Origin: Clostridium sp. AN503
Lineage (GTDB): Bacteria > Bacillota > Clostridia > Lachnospirales > Lachnospiraceae
Direction: 5' to 3'
Assembly: GCF_040719375.1 (NCBI RefSeq)
Contig: NZ_JBFDTP010000001.1
Location: 62,001-126,000 of the forward strand
Length of the DNA: 64,000 nt
Shown here: positions 33,950 to 42,080 of the stretch, piece by piece
Position numbering within the stretch: position 1 is the first letter of the stretch
Layout: each line of letters starts with the position of its first letter
Made by a program: the position numbers and the translations under genes
The notes under the pieces: generated by a model
Seen by the model: the letters and a program-made list of their open reading frames with translations, nothing else
Databases searched by the model: none
What the model was told of the DNA's origin: nothing

Positions 33950-35278
33950 TTACCGTACCAGGCAGGGCTTCTTCGGATCAAACTTCCAGCCCGGGATCAG
34001 ATACTGCATCCCGATGGAATCATCCCTGCCGCCCAGGCAGTGATCTAAGTAAACCTGGTGGGCTTTCTTCACCTGATCCATATCCACTTCGATGCCGAGG
34101 CCCGGCTTCCTGGGAACCTCCACGCAGCCGCCCACGATCTGCAGAGGCTCTTTGGTCAGGCGCTCCAAGCCCTCCTGCCAGATCCAGTGGGTATCCAGGG
34201 CATTGTACTCGCCCGGCACCGCCGCGCCCACCTGGGTGAACATGGCCAGGGAGATATCAAAATGGTTGTTGGAGTGGCTGCCCCAGGTGTAGCCAAAGTC
34301 ATGGCACATCTGCGCCACGCGCACGGAGCCGCTCATGGTCCAGAAGTGCGGGTCCGCCAGGATGATATCCACGGCCTGGGACTCTAAGGAGTGCCCCACC
34401 TCTCTCCAGTCGGTGGCGATCATATTGGTAGCGGTCGGGAATCCGGTGCGTCTGCGGAACTCGCTCATGATCTCTCGGCCGGAATATACGCCCTCAGCGC
34501 CGCAGGGATCTTCACAGTAAGTCAGGATGCCCTGCATGCCCTTCACATATTCCACGGCCTCCTCTAAGAGCCAGCCGCCATTGGGGTCCAGGTCGATCCT
34601 TGCATCCGGGAACTCCTTTTTCATGGCTCGGATCACATCCATCTCCTCGTTGCCCGCAAGCACGCCGCCTTTCAGCTTGAAGTCCTGGAAGCCGTATTTC
34701 TCCTGAGTTGCCTTGGCAAAAGCCACGATCTTATCCGCAGTCAGCGCTTCCTCGTGGCGGATGCGGTACCACTCACAGTCTGCATCCGGCTCCGCATCGT
34801 AAGGCAGGTCGGTCTTGTTGCGGTCGCCCACGAAGAATAAGTAACCCAACATCCTAACCTTGTCCCGCTGCTGTCCGTCGCCTAAAAGCTCGCACACCGG
34901 AACCCCCAGATGTTTGCCCAGCAGATCCAGGCAGGGAGCCTCGATCGCGGTGATCACATGGACGCCGGTACGCAGATCGAATGTCTGGTTGCCTCTCACA
35001 TCTTCCTCGCCCCTCCCATCCAGGTACTTTTTAACCTTTAAAAGAGTGCTCTTGTACTCGGAGATCTTCGTGCCTTCCACCAGCGGGATGCACTCCTCAA
35101 GCGCCGCCGTGATCTTCTTGCCACCCGGGACCTCGCCTACGCCTGTCTCGCCGTTATCCGCGTGCAGGATCACAATGTTCCTGGTAAAATATGGGGCATG
35201 CGCGCCGCTTAGGTTCAGCTCCATACAATCCTTGCCTGCCACCGGGTAAACTTCCATTTTTGTGATCGTCGGTACCAT
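33950..35278 (-). CDS. gudD: glucarate dehydratase
   Basis: A 442-residue enolase-superfamily enzyme converting D-glucarate (and usually L-idarate) to 5-keto-4-deoxyglucarate. It follows E. coli GudD closely throughout: EVYPVAGKDCMELNLSGAH, QTFDLRTGVHV, MLGYLFFVGDR, the catalytic base lysine in DFKLKGGVLAG, metal ligands in IDLDPNG, CEDPCGAE and NMIATDW, and the His base in WGSHSNNHFD. It ends CLVR as in the family. ATG 35278 follows GGAGGAGG. Monocistronic, behind a promoter that shares its -35 motif with the neighbouring TTT operon, consistent with joint regulation of uptake and breakdown of aldarates. Confidence 0.93.
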   Translation of the reverse strand: MVPTITKMEVYPVAGKDCMELNLSGAHAPYFTRNIVILHADNGETGVGEVPGGKKITAALEECIPLVEGTKISEYKSTLLKVKKYLDGRGEEDVRGNQTFDLRTGVHVITAIEAPCLDLLGKHLGVPVCELLGDGQQRDKVRMLGYLFFVGDRNKTDLPYDAEPDADCEWYRIRHEEALTADKIVAFAKATQEKYGFQDFKLKGGVLAGNEEMDVIRAMKKEFPDARIDLDPNGGWLLEEAVEYVKGMQGILTYCEDPCGAEGVYSGREIMSEFRRRTGFPTATNMIATDWREVGHSLESQAVDIILADPHFWTMSGSVRVAQMCHDFGYTWGSHSNNHFDISLAMFTQVGAAVPGEYNALDTHWIWQEGLERLTKEPLQIVGGCVEVPRKPGLGIEVDMDQVKKAHQVYLDHCLGGRDDSIGMQYLIPGWKFDPKKPCLVR

Positions 35279-35345
35279 AAAATATCCTCCTCCATAATGA
35301 TGAAATTGATAATGAAATCTTGTTTCCTCTTTCCTGTCTGATTTC

Positions 35346-35384
35346 ATTATAGCAAAGATATGAAATAAGTAAAATTAATAGTAT
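35346..35384 (-). promoter_or_regulatory. gudD promoter with shared LysR-type motif
   Basis: Minus-strand -35 TTTACT (35368-35373) and extended -10 TGCTATAAT (TATAAT at 35346-35351), spacer 16. The -35 lies in the 18-base motif at 35367-35384 (minus strand ATACTATTAATTTTACTT), which recurs at four other promoters in the window. The motif is a candidate binding site for the LysR regulators. Confidence 0.65.
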
Positions 35385-35472
35385 TTAGATTTCCATTAGA
35401 ATTTCTTATTGTGAGATTCGCAGGCCGGAGGTGGTTTCCGCATTTTTCAGCAATAGCAGCGAAGCCGGTCAG

Positions 35473-35501
35473 TTTACTTCCGCCCTCAAAACTGATATAA
35501 T
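35473..35501 (+). promoter_or_regulatory. promoter of the unknown gene at 35546
   Basis: Plus-strand TTTACT (35473-35478) and TATAAT (35496-35501), spacer 17, about 45 bases before the start codon. Confidence 0.65.
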
Positions 35502-35545
35502 AGTGACACTTCTCGACAAATTATTTTTAAAAGGATGGTCATTTC

Positions 35546-36406
35546 ATGAACGAAAAACTTGCCGCACTGAGCAAATTAAAAAAGCAGCTTCAGATCTTTA
35601 GTATCTTCTTTGTGGTCTGCGGAGTCGTTATCATTTTCCTGCTGTCTGCAAAACCTGTCACTGGTTTTATGTTGACCCTGGCGCTGATCGCTGTCTATCT
35701 GCTGCTATTCCGGCAGATGACCAAGGCTTATCGTCAGGCTGTGAAGCAGGCCATGCTGGAGGAGGGGCTGCGGCCTTTTCTGAAAAATATCTCTTATGAG
35801 AGGAAGGATGGCATCGACGGCAGCCTGATCCTGGGTGCGGGACTCCTCCCTAATGAGACTCCTAAAAACCTGTTGATCCGCGATACGGTCCAGGGTGACT
35901 ATCAGGCTATGCCCGTGTTCCTCACCGACGTGACTACCAACTTCAAGTCTTTTAAAAGTCAGGCGAACGGGTCTGAAAAGGCCATGGTGGATTTTATGTC
36001 CGGCTGCTATTTTGACATCCGGCTCCGGGGGGATGGCGGGGACTTTATCCTCTGGCCGAAGGCACTGCTGCCGGAAAAGAGCAGAGAGCATTATTTTTCC
36101 AAGAAAACTGCAGCTCCGGCTCCGGGGCTTTTATCGGATGCTTTTCTGCTCTATTGGGAGCCCGGCAGGGACGCACCGGAGATTTCTGCTGAGGCGGAGA
36201 AGGCCATTCACCGCTTAAGCGAATACACCCCCGGCGAGGTGTGCGTCCAGGTTTCCGGAGGACATCTGCGTATCTTTATCCGCAGCCGGTTTTTGTTCAC
36301 CTACCATATTCCGGGACGGACGGAGATGACCGCCAGGATCCTTTCCACCAATCCCTTTCCGGAGCTGCCCTATCTGCTGCGGGTGGCGGATGCCGTGATG
36401 AAATAA
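35546..36406 (+). CDS. membrane-anchored protein of unknown function
   Basis: A 286-residue protein with two membrane segments near residues 18-60 (QIFSIFFVVCGVVIIFLLS; FMLTLALIAVYLLLF) and a large cytoplasmic domain. The order (two N-terminal helices, then SYERKDGIDGSLI, a central SGCYFDIRL and a late LRIFIRSRFLF) recalls DUF3137-type proteins, but I am not sure. It is inserted in the plus orientation between gudD and the TTT genes and ends nine bases from the convergent tctA stop. Confidence 0.65.
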   Translation: MNEKLAALSKLKKQLQIFSIFFVVCGVVIIFLLSAKPVTGFMLTLALIAVYLLLFRQMTKAYRQAVKQAMLEEGLRPFLKNISYERKDGIDGSLILGAGLLPNETPKNLLIRDTVQGDYQAMPVFLTDVTTNFKSFKSQANGSEKAMVDFMSGCYFDIRLRGDGGDFILWPKALLPEKSREHYFSKKTAAPAPGLLSDAFLLYWEPGRDAPEISAEAEKAIHRLSEYTPGEVCVQVSGGHLRIFIRSRFLFTYHIPGRTEMTARILSTNPFPELPYLLRVADAVMK

Positions 36407-36415
36407 GCTTTAAAA

Positions 36416-37918
36416 CTATGCCGCCTTCTTTGCCCGGTGCGCCTTCACCTCTTTATACACCGACCACACCAGCACACCGATCGCCACAAAGAAGAACACG
36501 TCGAAGATCGGACGCTTAAAGAATGCACCGAAGGACTTATACTGCATGATCCCGCGCCGCAGATAGGTCTCCAGCATCTCGCCTATCAAAAAACAAAGGA
36601 CAAACGGCGTGGTGGGCAGGCTGAACTTGTGGTAGATATAGCCTACGACACCGAAGATCAGGATGGACTGCACGTCGAAGATCCGGTTGTTGGTGGCATA
36701 AGCGCCCACGCAGCACAGCACCAGGATCAGCGGAAGAAGGATGTGCTTCGGCACCTTTAACACCTGCACAAATCCCTTGATGCAGGTCCATTCCACCACC
36801 AGCATGATCAGCGTACAGATCATACAGGCTGCGAAGATCCCGTATACCACGTCCGCGTTCTTCACAAACAGCAGCGGTCCTGCGGACAACCCGTGGATCA
36901 GGAAGCCGCCCAACATCATGGCTGTAACGCCGTCACCGGGGATGCCAAGCACCAGGAGCGGGATCATGGCGCCGCCGATGGTTGCATTGTTGGCGGACTC
37001 GGTGGCTACCACGCCGTCGGGACAGCCGCGGCCAAACTCCTCCGGGTGCTTCGACATATTCTTGGCAGTCACATAGGCCAGCATCCCGGAGGTGGAACCG
37101 CCGATCCCCGGAAGGATACCGATCCCTGTGCCGATCAGGGACGAACGAAGGAAGTTGGGCAGGTGATAGATGAATTCCTGTATGCTGAAGCCAAAGCCTT
37201 TTACCCTTTTCACCGGAATGGTCTCCATCTTGCCATGCCCCATGCTCTCCGCGGTACACAGGATATCGGAGATCGCGAAGATACCGATCAGGGTCGGCAG
37301 TGTGTCAAATCCTGCCATCAGGTTCGCAGAGCCGAAGGTAAAACGGGCGGTGCCGTCGATAGGCGCCATGCCTACCAGTGTGAACATCAGGCCAAACAGT
37401 CCGGCTAAAAGCCCCCGCAGCATATTGCCGGAGGAGAGGATCGCCACCATAGTCAGGGCGAAAAAGCAGATGCCGAAGTTCTCCGCCGGAGTGAATTTCA
37501 GTGCGATATCCGCTAAAAGCGGAGCGCAGAACGTCAATATGATAAAAGAAAAGATGGAGCCCAGGGCGGAGAACACGATTCCAAGCCCCAGGGCTTTCAT
37601 GGCTTCCCCCCGCTTTGCCATGGGATGGCCGTCAAAACAGGTGGCGATCGAAGACGCGGTCCCCGGCATGTTCAGCAGGATCGCGGAGATCAGTCCGCCT
37701 GAGATACCGCCGATATAAACAGCCACCAGCGTGTTCATCCCCAGGGACGGGGTCATGCTGAAGGTCAGGGGCAGCATGAGCGCCACCGCCATGGAGGCCG
37801 ACAGCCCCGGAATCGAACCAAATACAATACCGATCGCAACACCGGCTACCATCAAAAAGATGGAGGTCGGATGCATGATACTAACAAACGCGTTTCCCAA
37901 AAGACCCAATGCCTGCAT
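36416..37918 (-). CDS. tctA: TTT transporter large membrane subunit TctA (set 2)
   Basis: A 500-residue permease of the tripartite tricarboxylate transporter family, about 12 helices. Family motifs: GSIPGLSASMAVALMLPLTF, MPGTASSIATCFDG, LLVLGIPGDGVTAMM and FLIGEMLETYLRRG. It is nearly identical to the set 1 TctA at 39918-41420, differing at only a few dozen residues; some stretches are almost identical in DNA, others clearly diverged. It follows its TctB by 13 bases. No solute-binding protein belongs to this copy, so it may use the TctC encoded just upstream. Confidence 0.93.
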   Translation of the reverse strand: MQALGLLGNAFVSIMHPTSIFLMVAGVAIGIVFGSIPGLSASMAVALMLPLTFSMTPSLGMNTLVAVYIGGISGGLISAILLNMPGTASSIATCFDGHPMAKRGEAMKALGLGIVFSALGSIFSFIILTFCAPLLADIALKFTPAENFGICFFALTMVAILSSGNMLRGLLAGLFGLMFTLVGMAPIDGTARFTFGSANLMAGFDTLPTLIGIFAISDILCTAESMGHGKMETIPVKRVKGFGFSIQEFIYHLPNFLRSSLIGTGIGILPGIGGSTSGMLAYVTAKNMSKHPEEFGRGCPDGVVATESANNATIGGAMIPLLVLGIPGDGVTAMMLGGFLIHGLSAGPLLFVKNADVVYGIFAACMICTLIMLVVEWTCIKGFVQVLKVPKHILLPLILVLCCVGAYATNNRIFDVQSILIFGVVGYIYHKFSLPTTPFVLCFLIGEMLETYLRRGIMQYKSFGAFFKRPIFDVFFFVAIGVLVWSVYKEVKAHRAKKAA

Positions 37919-37931
37919 ATCTCAATCCCTC

Positions 37932-38429
37932 CTATAAGTTAATCGTAAAGATCCCTGCCGGAAGCACGATCTTAAATCCATACCGGAACAAAAAGAACAC
38001 GACCATTGTAAAGATCACATTGATGACCGCCAGCTTTAAGATATCCTTTTTTCCTCTCTCATCGTCCGGAGAAAGCACCAGCATCTGCAGCATCAAAAAC
38101 GCCAGTGTTGAGATAATGAACCCAACCGGCTGAAGGATAAACACATAGATCAGTACCAGGATAATGCTTAAAAGCACCCTTTTGTAATCACAGTCCGGCA
38201 GATCAGACGCATCCAGGGCGGCTACCCTTGTTTTAAATTCCTTCAGGCTTAAAAATGTCAGAAGCGCCGCCAGCACAAGCGTCACACTGCCGATGCACAG
38301 CGGCATAAAATCCGGCCCGATATCCATTACCTTTGACTTGGGAAGCATCTTTGCCATCACGATCAGCGCGGATGACAGAATCATGAAAAATACCCCTACT
38401 ACGATGTCTCCATACTTTTTAAAAAACAT
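37932..38429 (-). CDS. tctB: TTT transporter small membrane subunit TctB (set 2)
   Basis: A 165-residue four-helix membrane protein (MFFKKYGDIVVGVFFMIL; GPDFMPLCIGSVTLVLA; PVGFIISTLAFLMLQM; FLFRYGFKIVLPAG). It is the same length as the TctB of set 1 and clearly its paralogue. ATG 38429 follows GGAGAGAAGGAG. It has its own promoter (38482-38510). Confidence 0.88.
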   Translation of the reverse strand: MFFKKYGDIVVGVFFMILSSALIVMAKMLPKSKVMDIGPDFMPLCIGSVTLVLAALLTFLSLKEFKTRVAALDASDLPDCDYKRVLLSIILVLIYVFILQPVGFIISTLAFLMLQMLVLSPDDERGKKDILKLAVINVIFTMVVFFLFRYGFKIVLPAGIFTINL

Positions 38430-38481
38430 CTCCTTCTCTCCTTTTTCCTTGTATATTTGAGAGCTCCCACGCTCTTTTTTT

Positions 38482-38510
38482 ACTATATCCTATAGCCGTT
38501 TTGCGTTCAA
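38482..38510 (-). promoter_or_regulatory. promoter of the set 2 tctBA operon
   Basis: Minus-strand TTGAAC (38505-38510) and TATAGT (38482-38487) with a 17-base spacer. The gene-free interval 38430-38760 also holds the terminator and the palindrome listed separately; the rest is AT-rich, with no other feature that I can see. Confidence 0.6.
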
Positions 38511-38583
38511 TTAAGGTGGTATAAAGGAGGTGTAATTATCTGTTTATTTTTCTTAACACGCACTTTTATTTGTTTATTATGTT

Positions 38584-38597
38584 ATAAAGCGCTTTAT
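38584..38597. promoter_or_regulatory. 14-bp palindrome upstream of tctBA, cre-like
   Basis: ATAAAGCGCTTTAT is a perfect palindrome whose AAAGCGCTTT core resembles a CcpA catabolite-response element. It lies about 75 bases upstream of the -35 box of the set 2 tctBA promoter. Confidence 0.35.
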
Positions 38598-38611
38598 TAT
38601 CAGATAACAAT

Positions 38612-38652
38612 ATAAGCACAGCCCTATTTTAATTCAATAGAACTGTGCTTAT
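38612..38652 (-). terminator. terminator after tctC
   Basis: ATAAGCACAG pairs with CTGTGCTTAT (10 bp) and an inner CTATT/AATAG extends the hairpin, about 110 bases past the stop of the set 1 tctC. The trailing minus-strand sequence is TTATATTGTT. It separates tctC from the set 2 tctBA promoter. Confidence 0.6.
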
Positions 38653-38760
38653 CTGTTGATTTCACTATTTGATTTTACTGTTTTTTACTGCTTATTTTTA
38701 CTGCTTTATTCTGCTTTACTCTTCTTTAACTATTTTCCAATCCATTTTACAGAATGCCGC

Positions 38761-39804
38761 TTACTGAGCCAGCGCGTCTGCGATCCCTTTGATGGTGTTG
38801 AAGATCTCTTCGTCGTTCTTAGCGGAATCTGCTGCGCTTAAGTAGTAAGGCATCATATCCACGTTGGCAACTGCCTCTGCAGCGGTCGGGTCTGCAAGAA
38901 TCTGCTGAACCAGGTTCTCATAGAAAGCGATCACATCGTCAGAAGTATCCTTCGGGAAATAGAAGGAGAAATCGCAGTCCGGATACACCAGGTTAACGCC
39001 CTGCTCCTTGAGGGTCGGGATGTCAGCGATCAGGTCATATCTCTCCTCAGAAGGCACGCCCAGGCATGCGAACTGGCCTGCTGCCAGATAGTCTTTACAG
39101 TTGATGTAAGCGCCCGGCATCAAGTCAACCTGACCGGACAGCATCGCTGCGATCTTGTCAGAGTTGGAACCCACGTCCACGATATCCAGATCAATACCGG
39201 CCTGTTTCTCGAACTCCAGGATCTCATAGTATGTATAAGCGCCAACCTCGGTACAGGCCTTTAACTGGCCCGGAGCCGCTTTCGCTGCCTCGATAAATGC
39301 GTTTAAGTCTGCATATTTCTCCGGATTCACATACAACTGCTGTGCCGGGTCCTTTGCAAAGGTCGGTCCCAGCTTGAACGCGGTGTAGTTGTAATCTGTA
39401 ACGCCGGCGATATTGGCAACGTTTACCAGATTGTGCCCGTACAGGAAGGTATGTCCGTCCGGCGCTGCGGAAAGGACCTGGTTTGCCGCTACGGAACCGG
39501 CTGCGCCGTTTGCATTTACAACGATAAAGTCATGGCCTGTAAGCTCTTTTGCGTACTGTGCGAAAACTCGGGCGGAAAGGTCCGTATTGCCGCCTGCTCC
39601 TGCCGGAACCACAATGGAAACAGTCGTGCTAGGCTCCCAGGCTGTTGCCGTGGCCTCAGCCGCGCCTGCTGCATCGCCAGCCTCCGCTTTTGCTGCCGTA
39701 GTTGCTGCCGCGGTGGTGGCTGCTGCCTTATCAGATCCGCCGCATCCTGCAAGCCCCATTACCATTGCGCCAACCAATACTGTTGCTAACACTCTCTTTT
39801 TCAT
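38761..39804 (-). CDS. tctC: TTT solute-binding lipoprotein TctC
   Basis: A 347-residue lipoprotein (signal MKKRVLATVLVGAMVMGLAG, lipobox LAGC). It is followed by an Ala/Thr-rich linker and the TctC fold: VSIVVPAGAGGNTDLSARVFA, VNANGAAGSVAANQV, then QVDLMPGAYIN. The extended linker (DKAAATTAAATTAAKAEAG) is typical of Firmicute lipoproteins. ATG 39804 follows AAGGAG. It lies 113 bases after the set 1 TctA and ends before a terminator. The ligand is probably a dicarboxylate sugar acid such as glucarate, judging from the flanking dehydratases. Confidence 0.9.
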   Translation of the reverse strand: MKKRVLATVLVGAMVMGLAGCGGSDKAAATTAAATTAAKAEAGDAAGAAEATATAWEPSTTVSIVVPAGAGGNTDLSARVFAQYAKELTGHDFIVVNANGAAGSVAANQVLSAAPDGHTFLYGHNLVNVANIAGVTDYNYTAFKLGPTFAKDPAQQLYVNPEKYADLNAFIEAAKAAPGQLKACTEVGAYTYYEILEFEKQAGIDLDIVDVGSNSDKIAAMLSGQVDLMPGAYINCKDYLAAGQFACLGVPSEERYDLIADIPTLKEQGVNLVYPDCDFSFYFPKDTSDDVIAFYENLVQQILADPTAAEAVANVDMMPYYLSAADSAKNDEEIFNTIKGIADALAQ

Positions 39805-39917
39805 AGATATCTCTCCTTCTCTTTTTCCGGATGCTTCATGCACCCTGTTCTCCCTTATATATAACCTCGCCCAAGCGAGAGCATATATCCTGTTGTTTCC
39901 TGTCAATTTAAATTTTG

Positions 39918-41420
39918 CTACGCCTTTCTTTTAGCAACAAAGGCTTTATATTCTTTCATCACAGACCATACCAGCACACCCACGGCGATAAAGAAGAATA
40001 CGTCGAATATGGGCCTCTGGAAAAATGCCCCAAAGGATTTGTACTGCATGATGCCGCGTCTTAGATAAGTCTCCAGCATCTCGCCGATCAAAAAGCAGAG
40101 CACAAACGGCGTAGTGGGCAGGCTGAACTTGTGGTAGATATAGCCTACGACACCGAAGATCAGAATGGACTGCACATCGAAGATCCGGTTGTTGGTGGCA
40201 TAAGCGCCTACGCAGCACAGCACCAGGATCAGCGGGAGCAGGATGTGCTTCGGCACCTTCAGTACCTGTACAAAGCCCTTGATACAGGTCCATTCCACCA
40301 CCAGCATGATCAGCGTGCAGAGGATACATGCAGCGAAGATCCCGTAAACCACGTCCGCATTTTTCACAAACAGCAGGGGGCCTGCGGACAGACCGTGGAT
40401 CAGGAAGCCTCCCAGCATCATGGCCGTTACGCCGTCGCCGGGGATACCAAGTACTAACAGTGGGATCATAGCGCCGCCGATGGTCGCATTGTTGGCGGAC
40501 TCCGTAGCTACAATACCGTCCGGGCAGCCTGTCCCGAATTCCTCCGGATGCTTGGACATGTTTTTGGCTGTTACGTAGGACAGCATACCGGAGGTGGACC
40601 CGCCGATTCCCGGAAGGATACCGATCCCGGTACCGATCAGAGCGGAACGCAGGAAGTTCGGCAGATGATAGATAAACTCCTGGACGCTAAAACCGAAGCC
40701 TTTTACTTTCTTGATCGGAATGGTCTCCAGCTTGCCGTGTCCCATCTGCTCTGCGGTACACAGGATATCGGAGATCGCGAAGATACCGATCAGGGTCGGC
40801 AGCGTGTCGAAGCCTGCCATCAGGTTTGCGGAGCCAAAGGTGAAACGGGCGGTTCCGTCGATGGGCGCCATGCCGATAAAGGTAAACATCAGGCCGAAAA
40901 GTCCGGCCAGCAGACCGCGGAGCATATTTCCCGAAGACAGGACCGCTACCATGGTCAGAGCGAAAAAGCAGATACCAAAGTTCTCAGCCGGAGTGAACTT
41001 AAGCGCAATATCCGCTAAGAGCGGCGCGCAGAAGGTCAGGATCAGGAATGAGAAGATGGAACCCAGCGCCGAGAACACGATGCCCAGTCCCAGGGCCTTC
41101 ATAGCCTCGCCTTTCTTCGCCATGGGATGTCCGTCAAAACAGGTTGCAATGGAGGAAGCCGTACCCGGCATGTTCAGTAAGATCGCCGAGATCAGTCCTC
41201 CGGAGATACCGCCGATATAAACAGCCACCAGCGTATTCATTCCCAGGGACGGGGTCATGCTGAAGGTCAGCGGCAGCATCAGCGCCACAGCCATAGAGGC
41301 CGACAGTCCCGGGATGGAGCCAAATACAATACCAATCGCCACACCGGCTATCATCAGAAGGATGGAAGCCGGATTCATGATACCTACAAAAGCGTTGCCT
41401 AAAAGTCCTAATGCCTGCAT
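39918..41420 (-). CDS. tctA: TTT transporter large membrane subunit TctA (set 1)
   Basis: A 500-residue TctA with the same motifs as the set 2 copy (PGLSASMAVALMLPL; LLVLGIPGDGVTAMM). The C-terminal tail is one of the few places where they differ noticeably (WSVMKEYKAFVAKRKA here). It follows TctB by 17 bases and precedes TctC, giving the order TctB-TctA-TctC instead of the common TctC-TctB-TctA. Confidence 0.93.
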   Translation of the reverse strand: MQALGLLGNAFVGIMNPASILLMIAGVAIGIVFGSIPGLSASMAVALMLPLTFSMTPSLGMNTLVAVYIGGISGGLISAILLNMPGTASSIATCFDGHPMAKKGEAMKALGLGIVFSALGSIFSFLILTFCAPLLADIALKFTPAENFGICFFALTMVAVLSSGNMLRGLLAGLFGLMFTFIGMAPIDGTARFTFGSANLMAGFDTLPTLIGIFAISDILCTAEQMGHGKLETIPIKKVKGFGFSVQEFIYHLPNFLRSALIGTGIGILPGIGGSTSGMLSYVTAKNMSKHPEEFGTGCPDGIVATESANNATIGGAMIPLLVLGIPGDGVTAMMLGGFLIHGLSAGPLLFVKNADVVYGIFAACILCTLIMLVVEWTCIKGFVQVLKVPKHILLPLILVLCCVGAYATNNRIFDVQSILIFGVVGYIYHKFSLPTTPFVLCFLIGEMLETYLRRGIMQYKSFGAFFQRPIFDVFFFIAVGVLVWSVMKEYKAFVAKRKA

Positions 41421-41437
41421 AATCTTTCTCCTCCCCC

Positions 41438-41935
41438 TTAAATGTTGATGGTAAATATACCGGCCGGCAGCACGATCTTGAATCCGTAACGGAACAAGAA
41501 GAATACTACCAGGGTAAATATCACGTCGATCACTGCCAGTTTAATGATATCTTTCTTACCCCGTTCATCATCCGGAGATAATACCAGCATCTGGAGCAGG
41601 AGGAACACCAGCGTGCAGACGATAAATCCAACCGGCTGCAGCATAAACACGTAGACCAGTACCAGCAGGATACTTGCCAGGACCCGTTTGTAATCACAGT
41701 CCGGTATGGACGCCGCATCGATCTCCTTCACATTCACCTTGAAGTTCTTAATGCTCAAAAACAGCAGGAGCGCCGCCAGAACGAATGTGATCACCCCGAT
41801 GACCATCGGCATAAAATCAGGCCCGATGTCCATGACCTTTGACTTTGGAAGCATCTGCGCCATAACAATCATGATTGCAGATAACACCATAAAAAATATC
41901 CCTACCACGATGTCACCATACTTTTTGAAAAACAT
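41438..41935 (-). CDS. tctB: TTT transporter small membrane subunit TctB (set 1)
   Basis: A 165-residue four-helix protein, paralogous to the set 2 TctB (MFFKKYGDIVVGIFFMVL; PVGFIVCTLVFLLLQM; FRYGFKIVLPAGIFTI). I begin it at ATG 41935 because the length then equals that of the set 2 copy and AAGGGGA lies upstream; a longer reading begins at 41992. First gene after the promoter at 42010-42049. Confidence 0.88.
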   Translation of the reverse strand: MFFKKYGDIVVGIFFMVLSAIMIVMAQMLPKSKVMDIGPDFMPMVIGVITFVLAALLLFLSIKNFKVNVKEIDAASIPDCDYKRVLASILLVLVYVFMLQPVGFIVCTLVFLLLQMLVLSPDDERGKKDIIKLAVIDVIFTLVVFFLFRYGFKIVLPAGIFTINI

Positions 41936-42009
41936 GTTTCCATCCCCTTTTCTTATTGAATTTCTGTCTCTTTCCCTGTTGCAGAATTTCAATTATTTTC
42001 TCTGCTGCT

Positions 42010-42049
42010 AATGTATCACAGTTTTTATAAGAAGTAAAATTAATGATAT
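42010..42049 (-). promoter_or_regulatory. promoter of tctBAC (set 1) with shared LysR-type motif
   Basis: Minus-strand -35 TTTACT (42033-42038) and -10 TACATT (42010-42015), spacer 17. The motif at 42032-42049 (minus ATATCATTAATTTTACTT) differs at two positions from that at gudD, tying the two transcription units to one regulator. Confidence 0.6.
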
Positions 42050-42080
42050 TTAGCTTTCTCTTAATTATTTTAAGCGAATT

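Noticed and set aside
36893..37718. Long plus-strand frames antisense to tctA, present at both tctA copies
   Set aside because: They recur only because the tctA DNA is duplicated; no ribosome binding site or protein-like pattern supports them.
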